Of a stretch of 64,000 nt of DNA, positions 1 to 8,985 are shown one piece after another. Position 1 is the first letter of the stretch. The number at the start of each line of letters is the position of its first letter. Both the position numbers and the translations under genes were made by a program. The notes beneath the pieces were generated by a model. It saw only the letters and a list, made by a program, of their open reading frames with translations, searched no databases and had not been told where the DNA came from. Source of the DNA: Flavobacteriales bacterium. GTDB lineage: Bacteria > Bacteroidota > Bacteroidia > Flavobacteriales_F > PHOS-HE28. The stretch covers positions 20,356 to 84,355 of the forward strand of contig JADJOG010000014.1 in NCBI GenBank assembly GCA_016713865.1, in the 5' to 3' direction.

Positions 1-17
1 GAAGCTCCGAACGCTGC

Positions 18-218
18 CTAACCCCTCACCTTCTTCACCGCCTCATGCCCGAAAGGGCAATGCCTGCACCGGTTGCCGCAGCAGTAACCGCGCTTGCGGT
101 GGTATTGCTCGGTGAACACCAGGTAGCCCTCTGGCGAGAAGTAATAGTCCCCCGGCTCCAGGCCAAGGCGGCTGAAACGGTCGTCGTCTGGCTTGGGGGC
201 GGTGCCGTCGCGGTCCAT
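18..218 (-). CDS. DUF5522 small cysteine-rich protein
   Basis: This 66-residue protein matches the small DUF5522 type by its layout: a short acidic N-terminus, a phrase ending in GDYYFSPEGYLVFT near residues 23-36, and then a cysteine cluster CC-x3-C-x2-C (about residues 46-54) followed by PFGH. The four cysteines suggest a metal-binding knuckle, but no function is established for the family. It is transcribed away from the glucosaminidase gene, so the roughly 200 bases between them must hold both promoters. The ATG at 218 is the only reasonable start. Family assignment is from memory of the motif, and function is unknown. Confidence 0.75.
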   Translation of the reverse strand: MDRDGTAPKPDDDRFSRLGLEPGDYYFSPEGYLVFTEQYHRKRGYCCGNRCRHCPFGHEAVKKVRG

Positions 219-371
219 GATGCAGCCTTAACAACTGTCGTGGCCATTGGTTCAATGGCTGGGCAAAGGTCCCATTGGCTACGCAAGGCCGCCCGCTGCT
301 GGCACGTTCTTTCCACACGGCCCCGTGGATGGCCCTGTTGATGGATCGTGAACAAGCCCTTGGAGCCCCGG

Positions 372-380
372 TAGTTTCGC
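372..380 (+). promoter_or_regulatory. Bacteroidota-type -7 box before glucosaminidase
   Basis: The string TAGTTTCGC lies 45 bases before the chosen ATG (27 before the alternative ATG at 407). It resembles the bacteroidetal -7 element TAnnTTTG in a GC-rich form that recurs before several other genes here. I see no clear -33 TTG at the expected distance. Confidence 0.45.
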
Positions 381-424
381 TGCTTTCAGAAGAACGCCCT
401 TCGCCCATGCCCCGTGCTGTTGAT

Positions 425-1423
425 ATGTGGATAACCCGATTTCTAGCCGCCGCCGCGCTGGCCATGGCCGTGCAAGGAGCAGCAGCCCAGAAGCGCTTCA
501 CCGCCGAGGAGTACATCGCACAATGGAAGGGCGTAGCCGTGAAGAAGATGGGCGAGCACGGCATACCCGCGAGCGTGACCTTGGCACAGGGCCTTCTCGA
601 AAGCGGCAACGGCAATAGCGAGCTGGCGCGCACGGCCAACAACCACTTCGGGATCAAGTGCACGCCTGATTGGACCGGCGGCAAGAGCTACCACGACGAC
701 GACCAGAAGAACGACTGCTTCCGCAAATACCGCGATGCGGCCGATAGCTACGAGGACCACAGTAAATTTCTGAAGCGGCCGCGCTACGCCAAGCTCTTCG
801 AGCTGAAAGCCACTGATTACAAAGGCTGGGCTCGCGGGCTGAAGGAAGCCGGTTATGCCACGGATCCGAGCTATCCGCAGAAGCTCATCAATTTGATCGA
901 GCGTTATGAGTTGTACAAGCTCGACGAGGGCGTCGACGTGGTGTACAAGCCCGTGAGCAAAGAGCCATCGAAGACCGAACGGAACAAGAAGCCAAGCACA
1001 ACAAGCAAGCCCGCAGAGGAGCGCAGGGGGCGGAGACCGAGCACAAGCGGCGAGAACATCACCATCACGCAAGGCCGCAGCATCGAGCTGTTCGAGGGCC
1101 GCATCAAGTTCGTTCGCGTCAAGCAGGGCGACAGCTTCCGCAAGCTGGCCAGCGAACTGGAGATGACCCACGGCATGCTGGCGCGCTGGAACGATATGGA
1201 CAAGGAGGCGGCGCTGAGCGAAGGCCAGATCATCTTCATCCAACCCAAGCGCAACAAGGCCAAGGATGCCGAGACGCACGTGGCGCTCGAAGGCGAGAGC
1301 CTCTGGGGCGTGAGCCAGCAATACGGAGTGAAGCTGGATCGCTTGGCGAAGTACAACGGCCTACCCATGGATGCGAAGCTGAGCGCAGGCCAGCGGGTTT
1401 GGCTCAGGAAGCCGAAGCGCTAA
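425..1423 (+). CDS. Secreted GH73 glucosaminidase with two LysM domains
   Basis: A peptidoglycan hydrolase of about 332 residues. A signal peptide (residues 1-22, ending AAA/Q) precedes a glucosaminidase domain of the FlgJ/GH73 type at about 25-165, in which LLESGNGNSELA carries the expected catalytic Glu and NNHFGIKC is the typical family signature. A basic Ser/Thr/Pro-rich linker follows, and then two LysM repeats (about 235-282 and 288-332) that would bind glycan strands. The enzyme is predicted to cleave beta-1,4 bonds between N-acetylglucosamine and N-acetylmuramic acid in the periplasm or at the surface. The start at 425 was chosen for the compact signal peptide; ATG 407 is an alternative. 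Its stop overlaps the stop of the convergent globin gene by three bases. Confidence 0.85.
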   Translation: MWITRFLAAAALAMAVQGAAAQKRFTAEEYIAQWKGVAVKKMGEHGIPASVTLAQGLLESGNGNSELARTANNHFGIKCTPDWTGGKSYHDDDQKNDCFRKYRDAADSYEDHSKFLKRPRYAKLFELKATDYKGWARGLKEAGYATDPSYPQKLINLIERYELYKLDEGVDVVYKPVSKEPSKTERNKKPSTTSKPAEERRGRRPSTSGENITITQGRSIELFEGRIKFVRVKQGDSFRKLASELEMTHGMLARWNDMDKEAALSEGQIIFIQPKRNKAKDAETHVALEGESLWGVSQQYGVKLDRLAKYNGLPMDAKLSAGQRVWLRKPKR

Positions 1424-1794
1424 CCTGCAGCATTCACCTTTTGCTCCATCACCGCTGCGATGGTGCGCGCACGCTGCTTGGCTTCATCGGCATTCGTGCC
1501 GGCGAATAAGTCATCCACAGTGGCTTCCCAATGCATGAGCCATTGCGCAAAATGCGCGGCCTGCATGGGCTGTTTCCGCGAGAGGAGGATATGCGCCGTC
1601 ATCGGGTCGCCCTGGTAACTGCGATCACCCAGCAGCACCATGCACCAGAACGAGACGATGCGCGGGATGTGGTGGTCCCAATCGAGCTCGGTGAAGAAGT
1701 GGCCTATCACCGCATCGGGACGCACGCGCGTGTAGAAGGCACGAACCAAACGATCGATGTCGGCGGGGGTGGTGATGTCGTGCTTGGCGGTCAC
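1420..1794 (-). CDS. Group III truncated hemoglobin
   Basis: This 124-residue protein matches the group III truncated hemoglobin (YjbI/COG2346-like) family in length and motifs. A FY-x-R-V-x-x-D segment near residues 20-27 and HHIPRIVSFW near 41-50 are characteristic, and His81 in AAHFAQWLMHW is the likely proximal heme ligand. Such proteins bind oxygen or NO in the cytoplasm, but the physiological role is not visible from the sequence. The start codon is GTG at 1794; no better in-frame ATG is seen. It lies downstream of trkA in the same direction, separated by a short hairpin. Confidence 0.85.
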   Translation of the reverse strand: MTAKHDITTPADIDRLVRAFYTRVRPDAVIGHFFTELDWDHHIPRIVSFWCMVLLGDRSYQGDPMTAHILLSRKQPMQAAHFAQWLMHWEATVDDLFAGTNADEAKQRARTIAAVMEQKVNAAG

Positions 1795-1808
1795 TTGGCT
1801 ACTCGTAT

Positions 1809-1829
1809 CGGCCGACGGGACGTCGGCCG
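1809..1829. terminator. GC-rich hairpin between trkA and globin gene
   Basis: Perfect 8-bp arms CGGCCGAC and GTCGGCCG flank a 5-base loop. It sits eight bases after the trkA stop on the minus strand. There is no T-run after it, so it may be a terminator, an mRNA-stabilising hairpin or an extragenic palindrome. Confidence 0.45.
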
Positions 1830-1836
1830 GACGCGC

Positions 1837-2526
1837 TCAATCATTCTCGCCCGTGAAGCGCGTCACTTCCTCCTTCGTGCCGAAGAGCACGAGGATGTCG
1901 CCCTTCTCCGGCACGAAGTCGGGATCCATGACGCCCAGCGCGCCCAGCTTGATGGCGCGACGGCCCAAGAAGCTCTTCTCGCTCTCCTTGCGCAGCACGG
2001 TCACCAGGCCGAGTTGGCGCTGGCGCAGCTCCTCGATCTGGTTCAGCGTCTTGCCCACGAACTTGTCGGGCACCACGATCTCCGCGATGATGAAACCGCC
2101 GGGCAGCTCGAACTGGTCCACCAATCGGCGCAGGTTCAGTTTGCGCGCAAGGCCCTCCGCGGCTTTCTCCTCGGGGTGAACAATGTCCGTTACGCCCATC
2201 GAGTTCAGCACCATCTCGTGCAGCGGGTTGATCGCGCGGCTGATCACGCGCTTCACCTTCAGGTTCACGAGCAGCGCGGTGGTCATGATGTTGGCGCCCT
2301 CGTTCTCGCCGATGGCGACCACAGCGGTGTCCACATCGCTCAGCGGGAGCGTGCTCATGGCCTGCGGGTCGTTGCTCTCGAGGCACACGGCGTAGCTCAC
2401 CTCGTTCTTGAGGGCCTCCACCTTGTCCATGTCGTGGTCGATCGCGAGCACTTCATGGCCCATGGCGGTGAGCTTGATGGCGAGGTGCTTGCCGAAGTTG
2501 CCGAGGCCGAAGACTGCGACTTTCAT
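1837..2526 (-). CDS. TrkA-family potassium uptake regulatory subunit
   Basis: A 229-residue cytoplasmic gating subunit of a Trk/Ktr potassium transporter. The N-terminal RCK/TrkA_N Rossmann domain has the nucleotide-binding motif GLGNFG at residues 7-12, followed by an acidic IDHD at the end of beta-2, as expected for NAD(H)/ATP binding. The C-terminal TrkA_C domain occupies about 140-229. It follows the membrane subunit gene by six bases on the same strand, so the two are certainly co-transcribed and should assemble. Length matches single-RCK KtrA-like proteins rather than the two-RCK TrkA of Escherichia coli. Confidence 0.92.
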   Translation of the reverse strand: MKVAVFGLGNFGKHLAIKLTAMGHEVLAIDHDMDKVEALKNEVSYAVCLESNDPQAMSTLPLSDVDTAVVAIGENEGANIMTTALLVNLKVKRVISRAINPLHEMVLNSMGVTDIVHPEEKAAEGLARKLNLRRLVDQFELPGGFIIAEIVVPDKFVGKTLNQIEELRQRQLGLVTVLRKESEKSFLGRRAIKLGALGVMDPDFVPEKGDILVLFGTKEEVTRFTGEND

Positions 2527-2532
2527 GCGTGT

Positions 2533-4295
2533 TCAGTTGATGAGGATGTCCTCCTTGGGGTAACGGTAGTTGCTCGATTGCACTTGGCGCAGCACGCTCA
2601 CCAGCAAGGTTAACGCGCTCACGCGGCCGATGAACATCACAGCGATCATCACCACGCGCGCGGGCTCGCCGAGCGCTGCGGTGATGCCCATGCTCTGGCC
2701 CACCGTGGCGAAGGCGCTGAAGCACTCGAAGATCACCTTGATCATGGGGAGCTCTGGCTCCAACGAGGAGATCACGGTGACGGATAGCCCGATGAAGATG
2801 AGCGAGAGCACGATGGTGGCGAATGCGCGCCGCATGCTGAGGTTGCTGATCTCGCGTCCGGCGAATTCGACACGCTTGCGGCCGCGCGCCGTGGCGAAGA
2901 TGTTGAGCGTTGCCAGTGCGAAGGTGGTGGTCTTGATGCCGCCCGCCGTGCTGCCCGGCGATCCGCCCACGTACATGAGCAGCAGCACGATGCCCAGCAC
3001 GGGCAGGCTCATCAGATTGAAGTCAACCACATTGAAGCCGGCCGTGCGCGACGCGGCGCTGGTGAAGAACATCACGCTGATCTTCCCGAAGGTTCCGTGC
3101 GCGGCCAGGTCCGGCTTGTCCCAATCGATGAGCACGATGAAAACGCAGCCAAGTACCAGCAAGAGCAATGAGGTCGCGAGAACGATCTGGCTCGTGACCG
3201 TGACCAAGCGCGGATGCCTTCTGCACGGCACGCCGAAGAACCACTTGCGCGCGTGATCCACGATCCAGAACCGAACGTAACGCGCGAAGTTGAATACGAT
3301 GCCGAAGCCCAATCCGCCGAATATGATGATGAACGCCATCACCCACATGAGCGGGTAGTTGAAGCGCAGCAGATCGTTGTACATCCTGTCACGCATCGTG
3401 CTGAAGCCCGCGTTGTTGAATGCCGAGATGGAATGGAAGGCCGAGAAGAACACATGCTCACCTGTGCTCGGGAACATCGCCTCCGGTGTGATGAAGTAGA
3501 TGATCGCTGCACCGACCGCTTCAAGTCCGAGCGTGAAGAGGATTACCTGCACGATGAATTGCTTGGCGGAACCGAGCGAGGTGTTGGCGATGTCGCGTAT
3601 CCGCAATTGCTCTTCCAAGGAGCTGCGGCCCTTGAAGAAGAAGGCGAAGAAGCTGGTGAAGGTCATTACGCCCAAGCCGCCGATCTGGAACAGGAGCATG
3701 AGCAGCCATTGGCCGCTGCGCGTGAGATCTGTCGAGACATCGAGCACACTAAGGCCCGTGACGCACGTTGCCGATGTGGCGGTGAAGAGCGCTTCGGTAA
3801 GGGTGAGGGGGCGCGTGGAGGCATTGGGCAGCAGGAAGAGCGCCGTGCCAATCATGATGATGAGCACAAAGCTGGCCACGAAGAGCAATGCCTGGTTGAA
3901 GAGCCTGGTATTTCGGCCGATCTCGAGACGCGATAGCTCGATGAAGACGAAGAGCGTGAGGAAGACGAGGTAAGGCCAGCTGGCATCCTGGGTCCACGGC
4001 GTCAGGCCGAAAGGACGACCGATGAGCAGGAAGAGCGCGGTGATGAACCAGAGCACTTCGGCCTTGCGCAACCGGAATCCGCGCGTAGCGAGTTGCGGAG
4101 CAAGCTGCCCAGCATCACAAAGGCCGCTGCGCCAACCAGGCCGAAGCTCAATTGCTCCATGCGCTGGCTCATGCTGATGTCGGTGCGATAGCCGAACTCG
4201 AGCAGCAGCAGGAAGGTGGTAAGGATGATGACCGTGACCCTGGCGAGGCCCACCACTTCCTTGCGGAGTGCGGTGCGAAGGAGGGCTCGTTTCAT
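2533..4295 (-). CDS. TrkH/KtrB-family potassium transporter (frameshifted)
   Basis: Membrane subunit of the potassium uptake system. All four selectivity-filter loops are visible: TCVTGLS, NNAGFS, RTAGFN and ATVGQS, each with the conserved glycine. The reading frame that carries them opens only near 4071, but the preceding 200 bases encode, in another frame, a typical N-terminal extension with two hydrophobic segments starting MKRALLRTALRKE at 4295. The two parts join smoothly if one base is restored near 4088, giving about 587 residues, the usual size for bacteroidetal TrkH. I therefore treat it as one gene with a one-base deletion, probably a sequencing error. A TAGTTTTG box lies 36 bases upstream. 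Confidence 0.88.
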
Positions 4296-4330
4296 GGGGC
4301 CTGGCGGGATAAGCCGCCGCAATGCCGGGC

Positions 4331-4338
4331 CAAAACTA
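4331..4338 (-). promoter_or_regulatory. -7 box before trkH
   Basis: On the minus strand this reads TAGTTTTG, an exact fit to the bacteroidetal TAnnTTTG element, 36 bases before the inferred trkH start at 4295. Its position supports the longer trkH gene model. Confidence 0.5.
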
Positions 4339-4363
4339 CGTGCCTATGCAATGGCAAGGCTCG

Positions 4364-6910
4364 CTATCTGGATGGAAGGCGGTACGCGATCACCACAACG
4401 CCGCCATCGGAACCCACCAGTTCGCGCGCGCCATCGAGGTTCAAATCGCCAACGGCCCATCGCTGGCCCACGCCAGACGGGGCTTTCCCGTTGCTGGCCG
4501 AATAGCGCCATGCCAGTCCGGTTGCCGCATCGCGTTCAGCGAAGGCCAGTGTTCCATTGGCGTTGATGGCGGCATTGGCACGGGGCGGAACAGCCGCGCC
4601 ATCAACCAGCAGGTCAGGCCAGCCATCGTTGTTCAGGTCGGTCGCTATCATTTCCTCAGCGCCATCACCGCCCAACCGCGCGGCATGCATTGCCAGGTCC
4701 TGATCGATCCAGATCACGCGCGTGGCCTTCACTTGTTGCCCCGGCTCAACAGCCAGCACGGCTTTCACGCGCGGCATGCGCAGCGCAACCGCCTCTCGCG
4801 CGTTGCCCTTGCGATCGAACAGGCGAACGGCGCCCTCGGCATCAACGGTCATCAAGTGGTCCTTGCCAGCGATGCGCAGATGGCGCACGGCATCCACGGC
4901 TCGCGCCTCCAAGCGCGGGTTCGTCCAGCCCTGAACGGAGGCCCAATCGAGATCGATGTTGAGTACGCGCCCATCGGCAACGGGAACAAGCACACGGTAC
5001 TCGCGTGTGCCCTCGTAGTCGAACACGGCAAGCGACGCAGTGGCCTCACTCGGCAGCGCGAAGGGCACGCCCACATCCTTGCCATTGCGGTCGATCAGGT
5101 GCAGCTGCTTGGCGGTGCCCATGAGCAACTGCAACTTGCCATTCTTGAAGCGATCCACCTGCCGGACCGTGCCCAGCAAGGGGCCATCGAGTTGTCGCGA
5201 CCAGAGCAACTTGCCCGTTGCGCTGATCAGGTGGATGCGATGCGCGGTGTCCTGCACGAGCACTTCCCAGGTGTTGCTCACGTGGTTCCGCACCAGATCA
5301 GGCATGTGCAGCACAGGCGCGCTCACCGTGCATTGCCAGAGCATTTCACCAATGGTTGAAGCCACCGCTGCACTGCCGCTCGACTGCGCATGCTGCAGGC
5401 CGATGGCCACATGCACCAGACCTCCAGGCGCCGGTGATAGCTGCACCGATGCCGCACCGATGCCGCTCAAGATCGGCAACCACGCATTGAAACCGTCGGC
5501 GCGTGAAGCGTTCAATCCGTTCCGGAAAAGCTCGCCGCCGCGCGCTGGATCGCACCACCAGGTGAATGAAGCTTCATCGCCCATGCCTTTAAACCAAGCA
5601 CGCGCTGCAGGTTGCTCGGCAAGGCTGCCGCCATCGAGCCATACGTCGATGGAAAATCGGAGCGCAGCAGGATCATCGCTCATCACTACATGCCGTCCGA
5701 GCATGGTCCACCAGGCTTGCTGCGGCAAAGTGGTAGCGCGGCCCAAAAGCAACTCGTATGGCGTGGCCACCGGCAAACGCGTGATGCGCGAACCGCGGTG
5801 ATGAAGCGTATCGCACAGCGCATCGGCGCACGCCGCATTCAGCTCCTCGGCTGCGCGCTCAGGATCGTCGGCTTCGGCAACGAACCACTGGCGGCCATCG
5901 GTCAACCCACGCGCTACGCCAACCGTTCCGCGCATCCAATCGGCAATGGCTTCTGTAGCGCGCGTGCGTTCATCCAAGTTCTCCCGGGCTTGCATGGCGC
6001 TCTCCGCGCTGCCTACGTGATGCAATTCCAATTGCACGGCATCGGCGGGGATCAAGCGCGCGATGTTCCATGCGCCAGCGCCCTGTGCGTGCATGCCCGC
6101 GACCCACGCATCGTTGCCTTCGGGCACCAGCAGGCCATTCAGCAGCAAGGCATCGGGCTTGTTGCCGAGATCAAGGGCCAGCCATCCGCGCGGCAAGGCC
6201 AATCGATCGATGCGCTCGGGCTCCCAGATGCTGCTCAGCATGGAACCGGCGCGTGCGGTGTTCACCAATACACGCGCCTCGGTGGCCTGCCCCAACGTAG
6301 CGCGCGCCTTCGTGAAGAGCGGATCAGCGGTGATGGGCGTGCCGCGATCGAGCTGCACGAGTGCCTCATCAATCGCTGTTGCTGAAGGCGAGGCCATCCA
6401 GATGCCCTTCCGTAAGCACGCATGCAAAACGCTGCCGCTGCTGTCCGGATCGCATGCAACGATCCGTCCTTCATTGAATGCAGACATGGCTCCCGCACCA
6501 ACGCCAATCAGCGCACCGACCTTCTCAGCAGGTACTGCTTCACTCGAACCCAAGAAGAGTGGATCGGCTACCGAGCTACCCGAGCGCAGCAATGCGATGA
6601 GCACTGTGGGTTTGCCTACGAACTGTTTCAGCGACGCATCTGACTCGAGTACGCGAGCTGCACTTGCAATCCGTTGGGCCAAGCCACGCGCAGCAGGTTT
6701 CGTTTCCCAAGCGTGCCAGAGCAAGGAGGTATGCGCGAAACGGTCCCAAGTGGCCATGGCATCCGGCACCTCGATGATCACGGCGGCTTCCGTGGGCACG
6801 GCGCGCCACGGATCAGCGCCCGCGATGCGCTGCGGATTCCATTGCAGCAACACATAGCCGACGCCGCTCGCCACAGCGAGGAGAAGCACAACGAGGAGAG
6901 CGCGGCGCAT
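4364..6910 (-). CDS. DUF3352-like large exported protein with quinoprotein/VCBS-like C-terminus
   Basis: An 848-residue protein beginning with one hydrophobic helix (residues 4-24), so probably membrane-anchored and facing the periplasm. The first half, with AAVIIEVPDAMATWDRF near 45-62 and repeated beta/alpha segments, resembles bacteroidetal proteins annotated DUF3352. The second half contains beta-propeller-like repeats: segments of the type HLIDRNGKDVG and VRLFDRKGNAREA, and two Asp-rich loops, TDLNNDGWPDLLVDG and GDLNLDGARELVGSDG, which are FG-GAP/VCBS-like calcium loops. A CACCTTTGC box lies just upstream of the ATG at 6910. No enzymatic motif is visible, and function is unknown. Confidence 0.7.
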   Translation of the reverse strand: MRRALLVVLLLAVASGVGYVLLQWNPQRIAGADPWRAVPTEAAVIIEVPDAMATWDRFAHTSLLWHAWETKPAARGLAQRIASAARVLESDASLKQFVGKPTVLIALLRSGSSVADPLFLGSSEAVPAEKVGALIGVGAGAMSAFNEGRIVACDPDSSGSVLHACLRKGIWMASPSATAIDEALVQLDRGTPITADPLFTKARATLGQATEARVLVNTARAGSMLSSIWEPERIDRLALPRGWLALDLGNKPDALLLNGLLVPEGNDAWVAGMHAQGAGAWNIARLIPADAVQLELHHVGSAESAMQARENLDERTRATEAIADWMRGTVGVARGLTDGRQWFVAEADDPERAAEELNAACADALCDTLHHRGSRITRLPVATPYELLLGRATTLPQQAWWTMLGRHVVMSDDPAALRFSIDVWLDGGSLAEQPAARAWFKGMGDEASFTWWCDPARGGELFRNGLNASRADGFNAWLPILSGIGAASVQLSPAPGGLVHVAIGLQHAQSSGSAAVASTIGEMLWQCTVSAPVLHMPDLVRNHVSNTWEVLVQDTAHRIHLISATGKLLWSRQLDGPLLGTVRQVDRFKNGKLQLLMGTAKQLHLIDRNGKDVGVPFALPSEATASLAVFDYEGTREYRVLVPVADGRVLNIDLDWASVQGWTNPRLEARAVDAVRHLRIAGKDHLMTVDAEGAVRLFDRKGNAREAVALRMPRVKAVLAVEPGQQVKATRVIWIDQDLAMHAARLGGDGAEEMIATDLNNDGWPDLLVDGAAVPPRANAAINANGTLAFAERDAATGLAWRYSASNGKAPSGVGQRWAVGDLNLDGARELVGSDGGVVVIAYRLPSR

Positions 6911-6993
6911 GGCGATCGGCAAAGGTGCTCGTGCGCGCGTGCGAGGCCCCGATGCCAGCCACGCGCTTGCGCACAAGGCCGTGTGGATGGACG

Positions 6994-7596
6994 CTATCCG
7001 AAGAGAACGAGCTGATCCTTCAGCAGGCGGAACGAGCGCCGGTGATGCGGGGTGGGGCCAAGGCGCTCAATGGCGGCGCGGTGATCCAGCGTGGGATAAC
7101 CCTTGTTGATGGCCCAGCCATACTCCGGGTGCGACTCGTGCAACTCGCGCATCAGCTCATCGCGGTGCGTCTTGGCAAGCACGCTGGCGGCGGCGATGCT
7201 ACGGAATCGTCCATCGCCCTTGATGTGGCAACTGTGCGCGATTCCGGGATACACGGTGAAGCGATTGCCGTCGATCAGGAGATGCTCGGGCCGTTGCTTC
7301 AAGGCATCGATGGCACGGTGCATGGCGAGGAAAGAGGCCTTCAGGATGTTGATGGCATCGATCTCCGCAGGCTCCACAGCGGCCACGGCCCAGGCCAATG
7401 CGCGCTCCTCGATCAGCGGTCGCAATTCCTCGCGCGCGGCTTCGCTCAGCTTCTTGCTGTCGTCCAAGCCGGGCAGGCGAACGCGCGGCGGAAGGATCAC
7501 GGCAGCGGCAACCACAGGTCCGGCCAAGCAGCCGCGACCAGCTTCATCGCAACCGGCTTCGGTGCGGCCTTGCTCGAGGTATGCAGCAAGTGCCAT
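6994..7596 (-). CDS. rnhB: Ribonuclease HII
   Basis: Ribonuclease HII removes RNA from RNA/DNA hybrids and excises misincorporated ribonucleotides. The 200-residue product has the family hallmarks: CDEAGRGCLAGPVVAAA near the N-terminus with the first two catalytic acidic residues, DDSKKLSEAARE, LLIDGNRF with the third aspartate, and ASVLAKTHRDELM with the fourth. The open frame extends upstream to a TTG inside a palindromic repeat, but ATG 7596 gives the normal family length and is preferred. It is a single-copy housekeeping gene and complete. Confidence 0.95.
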   Translation of the reverse strand: MALAAYLEQGRTEAGCDEAGRGCLAGPVVAAAVILPPRVRLPGLDDSKKLSEAAREELRPLIEERALAWAVAAVEPAEIDAINILKASFLAMHRAIDALKQRPEHLLIDGNRFTVYPGIAHSCHIKGDGRFRSIAAASVLAKTHRDELMRELHESHPEYGWAINKGYPTLDHRAAIERLGPTPHHRRSFRLLKDQLVLFG

Positions 7597-7653
7597 GGGA
7601 TCGAATGTTCGCGTTGCGAATGTCTGTGTTGATGGGTCAAGTGCGGTGACGCG

Positions 7654-7770
7654 CAACAGGCGGGGCGCCTGTTGGACATTCCCAGCAACAGGCTAGAAGC
7701 CTGTTGGACATTCAGAGCAACAGGCTAGAAGCCTGTTGGGCATTCAGAGCAACAGGCTAGAAGCCTGTTG
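7654..7770. repeat. Four tandem 32-nt palindromic (REP-like) units
   Basis: Four copies at an exact 32-base period start at 7654, 7686, 7718 and 7750. Three carry the perfect palindrome CAACAGGC-TAGAA-GCCTGTTG, and the first is a variant with a GC-rich loop (CAACAGGCG-GGG-CGCCTGTTG). Spacers are ACATTC-type. The array fills the gap between rnhB and the GT4 gene and runs into the latter, supplying its final codons and stop. It resembles a REP/extragenic palindrome array. Confidence 0.85.
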
Positions 7771-8928
7771 GACCAACCCTGCATCCCGGCACATCCGCTC
7801 GAAGCTCGCCCAGAGATCCGTCGTGGCCTTGTCCCAGGTGTAGCGCTGCGATCTCTTCAAGCCTGCTGCACGCAACTGTTCGCACAGCTCTGGATCGCTC
7901 CACACTTCATAGAGCGCACGACTGATATCGGCCACGCTGAAGGGGTCGCAATAGTGGGCGGCATCGCCAGCGATCTCGGGCAAACAGGTCGCTTCGGCTG
8001 CCACCACGGGCACGCCGCAGCGCATGGCCTCAGCCACCGGAATGCCGAAGCCCTCGAAATAGCTGGTGAAGGCCAAGGCATGCGCGCCGCCCAAGGCCTT
8101 GTGCAGATCGGCTTGCGCCAAGCGACCGGTGAAGTGTACGCGCTCCTTGTGTTTCACTTGCTTCCACGCCTGTTCCATGCGCGCATCCCACCACATGCGC
8201 TCGCCCACGATCAGCAGGCGCAATTCCGAAGGATGCTGTTGCAGCAACTGGTCGAAAGCCAGCAGCAAGCGCGCGATGTTCTTGCGCGGGTTCAAGCTGC
8301 CCACGCAAGTGAAGTACGGATGGCCTTGCGTGAACCGATCGCGCGCCGCGGCCTTCTCTTCCTCGCTCAACGGCCGGAACACATCGCCCACGCCGTTGTA
8401 CACCACATCGATGCGACTCTCATTCACCTCGTAATGCTTCGCGATGTCGCGGCCACTGAACTCGCTCACGGTGGCGATGCGCGTAGCATGGTGCGCGAAA
8501 CGCGGGAAGTAGCTGCGGTAGTAGTTGCGGTAGGCACGCGGCAGATCCTCGGGGTAATGCTCGAAGTTGAGGTCGTGGATCACGGCGAGCGATGGAATCG
8601 CACTGCGCAGCGGCAGGAAACCATCAGGGCTGATGAAGGCATCGGCCTTGAGCGACTTCAGCTTGCGGGGCAAGAGCCAATCGAACCAGAGGCGATAGAG
8701 CAACGGATGGCGCGTGGGCGGGCCCATCACCACGGGCGTCACGTTGGGCGCATAGATGAAGCGCGAGCCTGCATCGGGCGCCGACCCGGTGTGCTTGCGA
8801 TCGAAGAAGAAGAGGAACTCGTGCTCGGGGTGCGCCGCCACGATGCGCCGCATCGTCTCGTGCGTGAACCAGCCGATGCCCTCGAGCTTGTTGGGCAGCA
8901 ATAGGCGGGTGTTGACGGCGATGCGCAT
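7744..8928 (-). CDS. GT4-family glycosyltransferase
   Basis: A 394-residue GT-B fold glycosyltransferase of the GT4/mannosyltransferase type. The N-terminal acceptor domain begins MRIAVNTRLLLPNKLEGIG; the C-terminal donor domain shows FTCVGSLNPRKNIARLL, then FTSYFEGFGIPVAEAMRCG, where the EGFGIPVAEA box contains the E-x7-E motif that binds the nucleotide sugar. It is expected to add a hexose to a lipid-linked saccharide on the cytoplasmic side. ATG 8928 is chosen because the open region upstream is antisense to the flippase gene. It is divergent from that polysaccharide operon. The last nine codons and stop lie within the tandem palindromic array, so its C-terminus was probably altered by repeat insertion. 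Confidence 0.9.
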   Translation of the reverse strand: MRIAVNTRLLLPNKLEGIGWFTHETMRRIVAAHPEHEFLFFFDRKHTGSAPDAGSRFIYAPNVTPVVMGPPTRHPLLYRLWFDWLLPRKLKSLKADAFISPDGFLPLRSAIPSLAVIHDLNFEHYPEDLPRAYRNYYRSYFPRFAHHATRIATVSEFSGRDIAKHYEVNESRIDVVYNGVGDVFRPLSEEEKAAARDRFTQGHPYFTCVGSLNPRKNIARLLLAFDQLLQQHPSELRLLIVGERMWWDARMEQAWKQVKHKERVHFTGRLAQADLHKALGGAHALAFTSYFEGFGIPVAEAMRCGVPVVAAEATCLPEIAGDAAHYCDPFSVADISRALYEVWSDPELCEQLRAAGLKRSQRYTWDKATTDLWASFERMCRDAGLVQQASSLLL

Positions 8929-8985
8929 GCGCGGCAAAGGTGGCAAGCCATTTTCAGCGCGCACAATGTCATCTTCACCGCCCCG

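Noticed and set aside
443..1321. Long antisense open frame across the glucosaminidase gene
   Set aside because: The plus-strand frame has a signal peptide, GH73 and LysM motifs; the antisense product is compositionally odd (His/Leu/Ala-rich) and has no motif.
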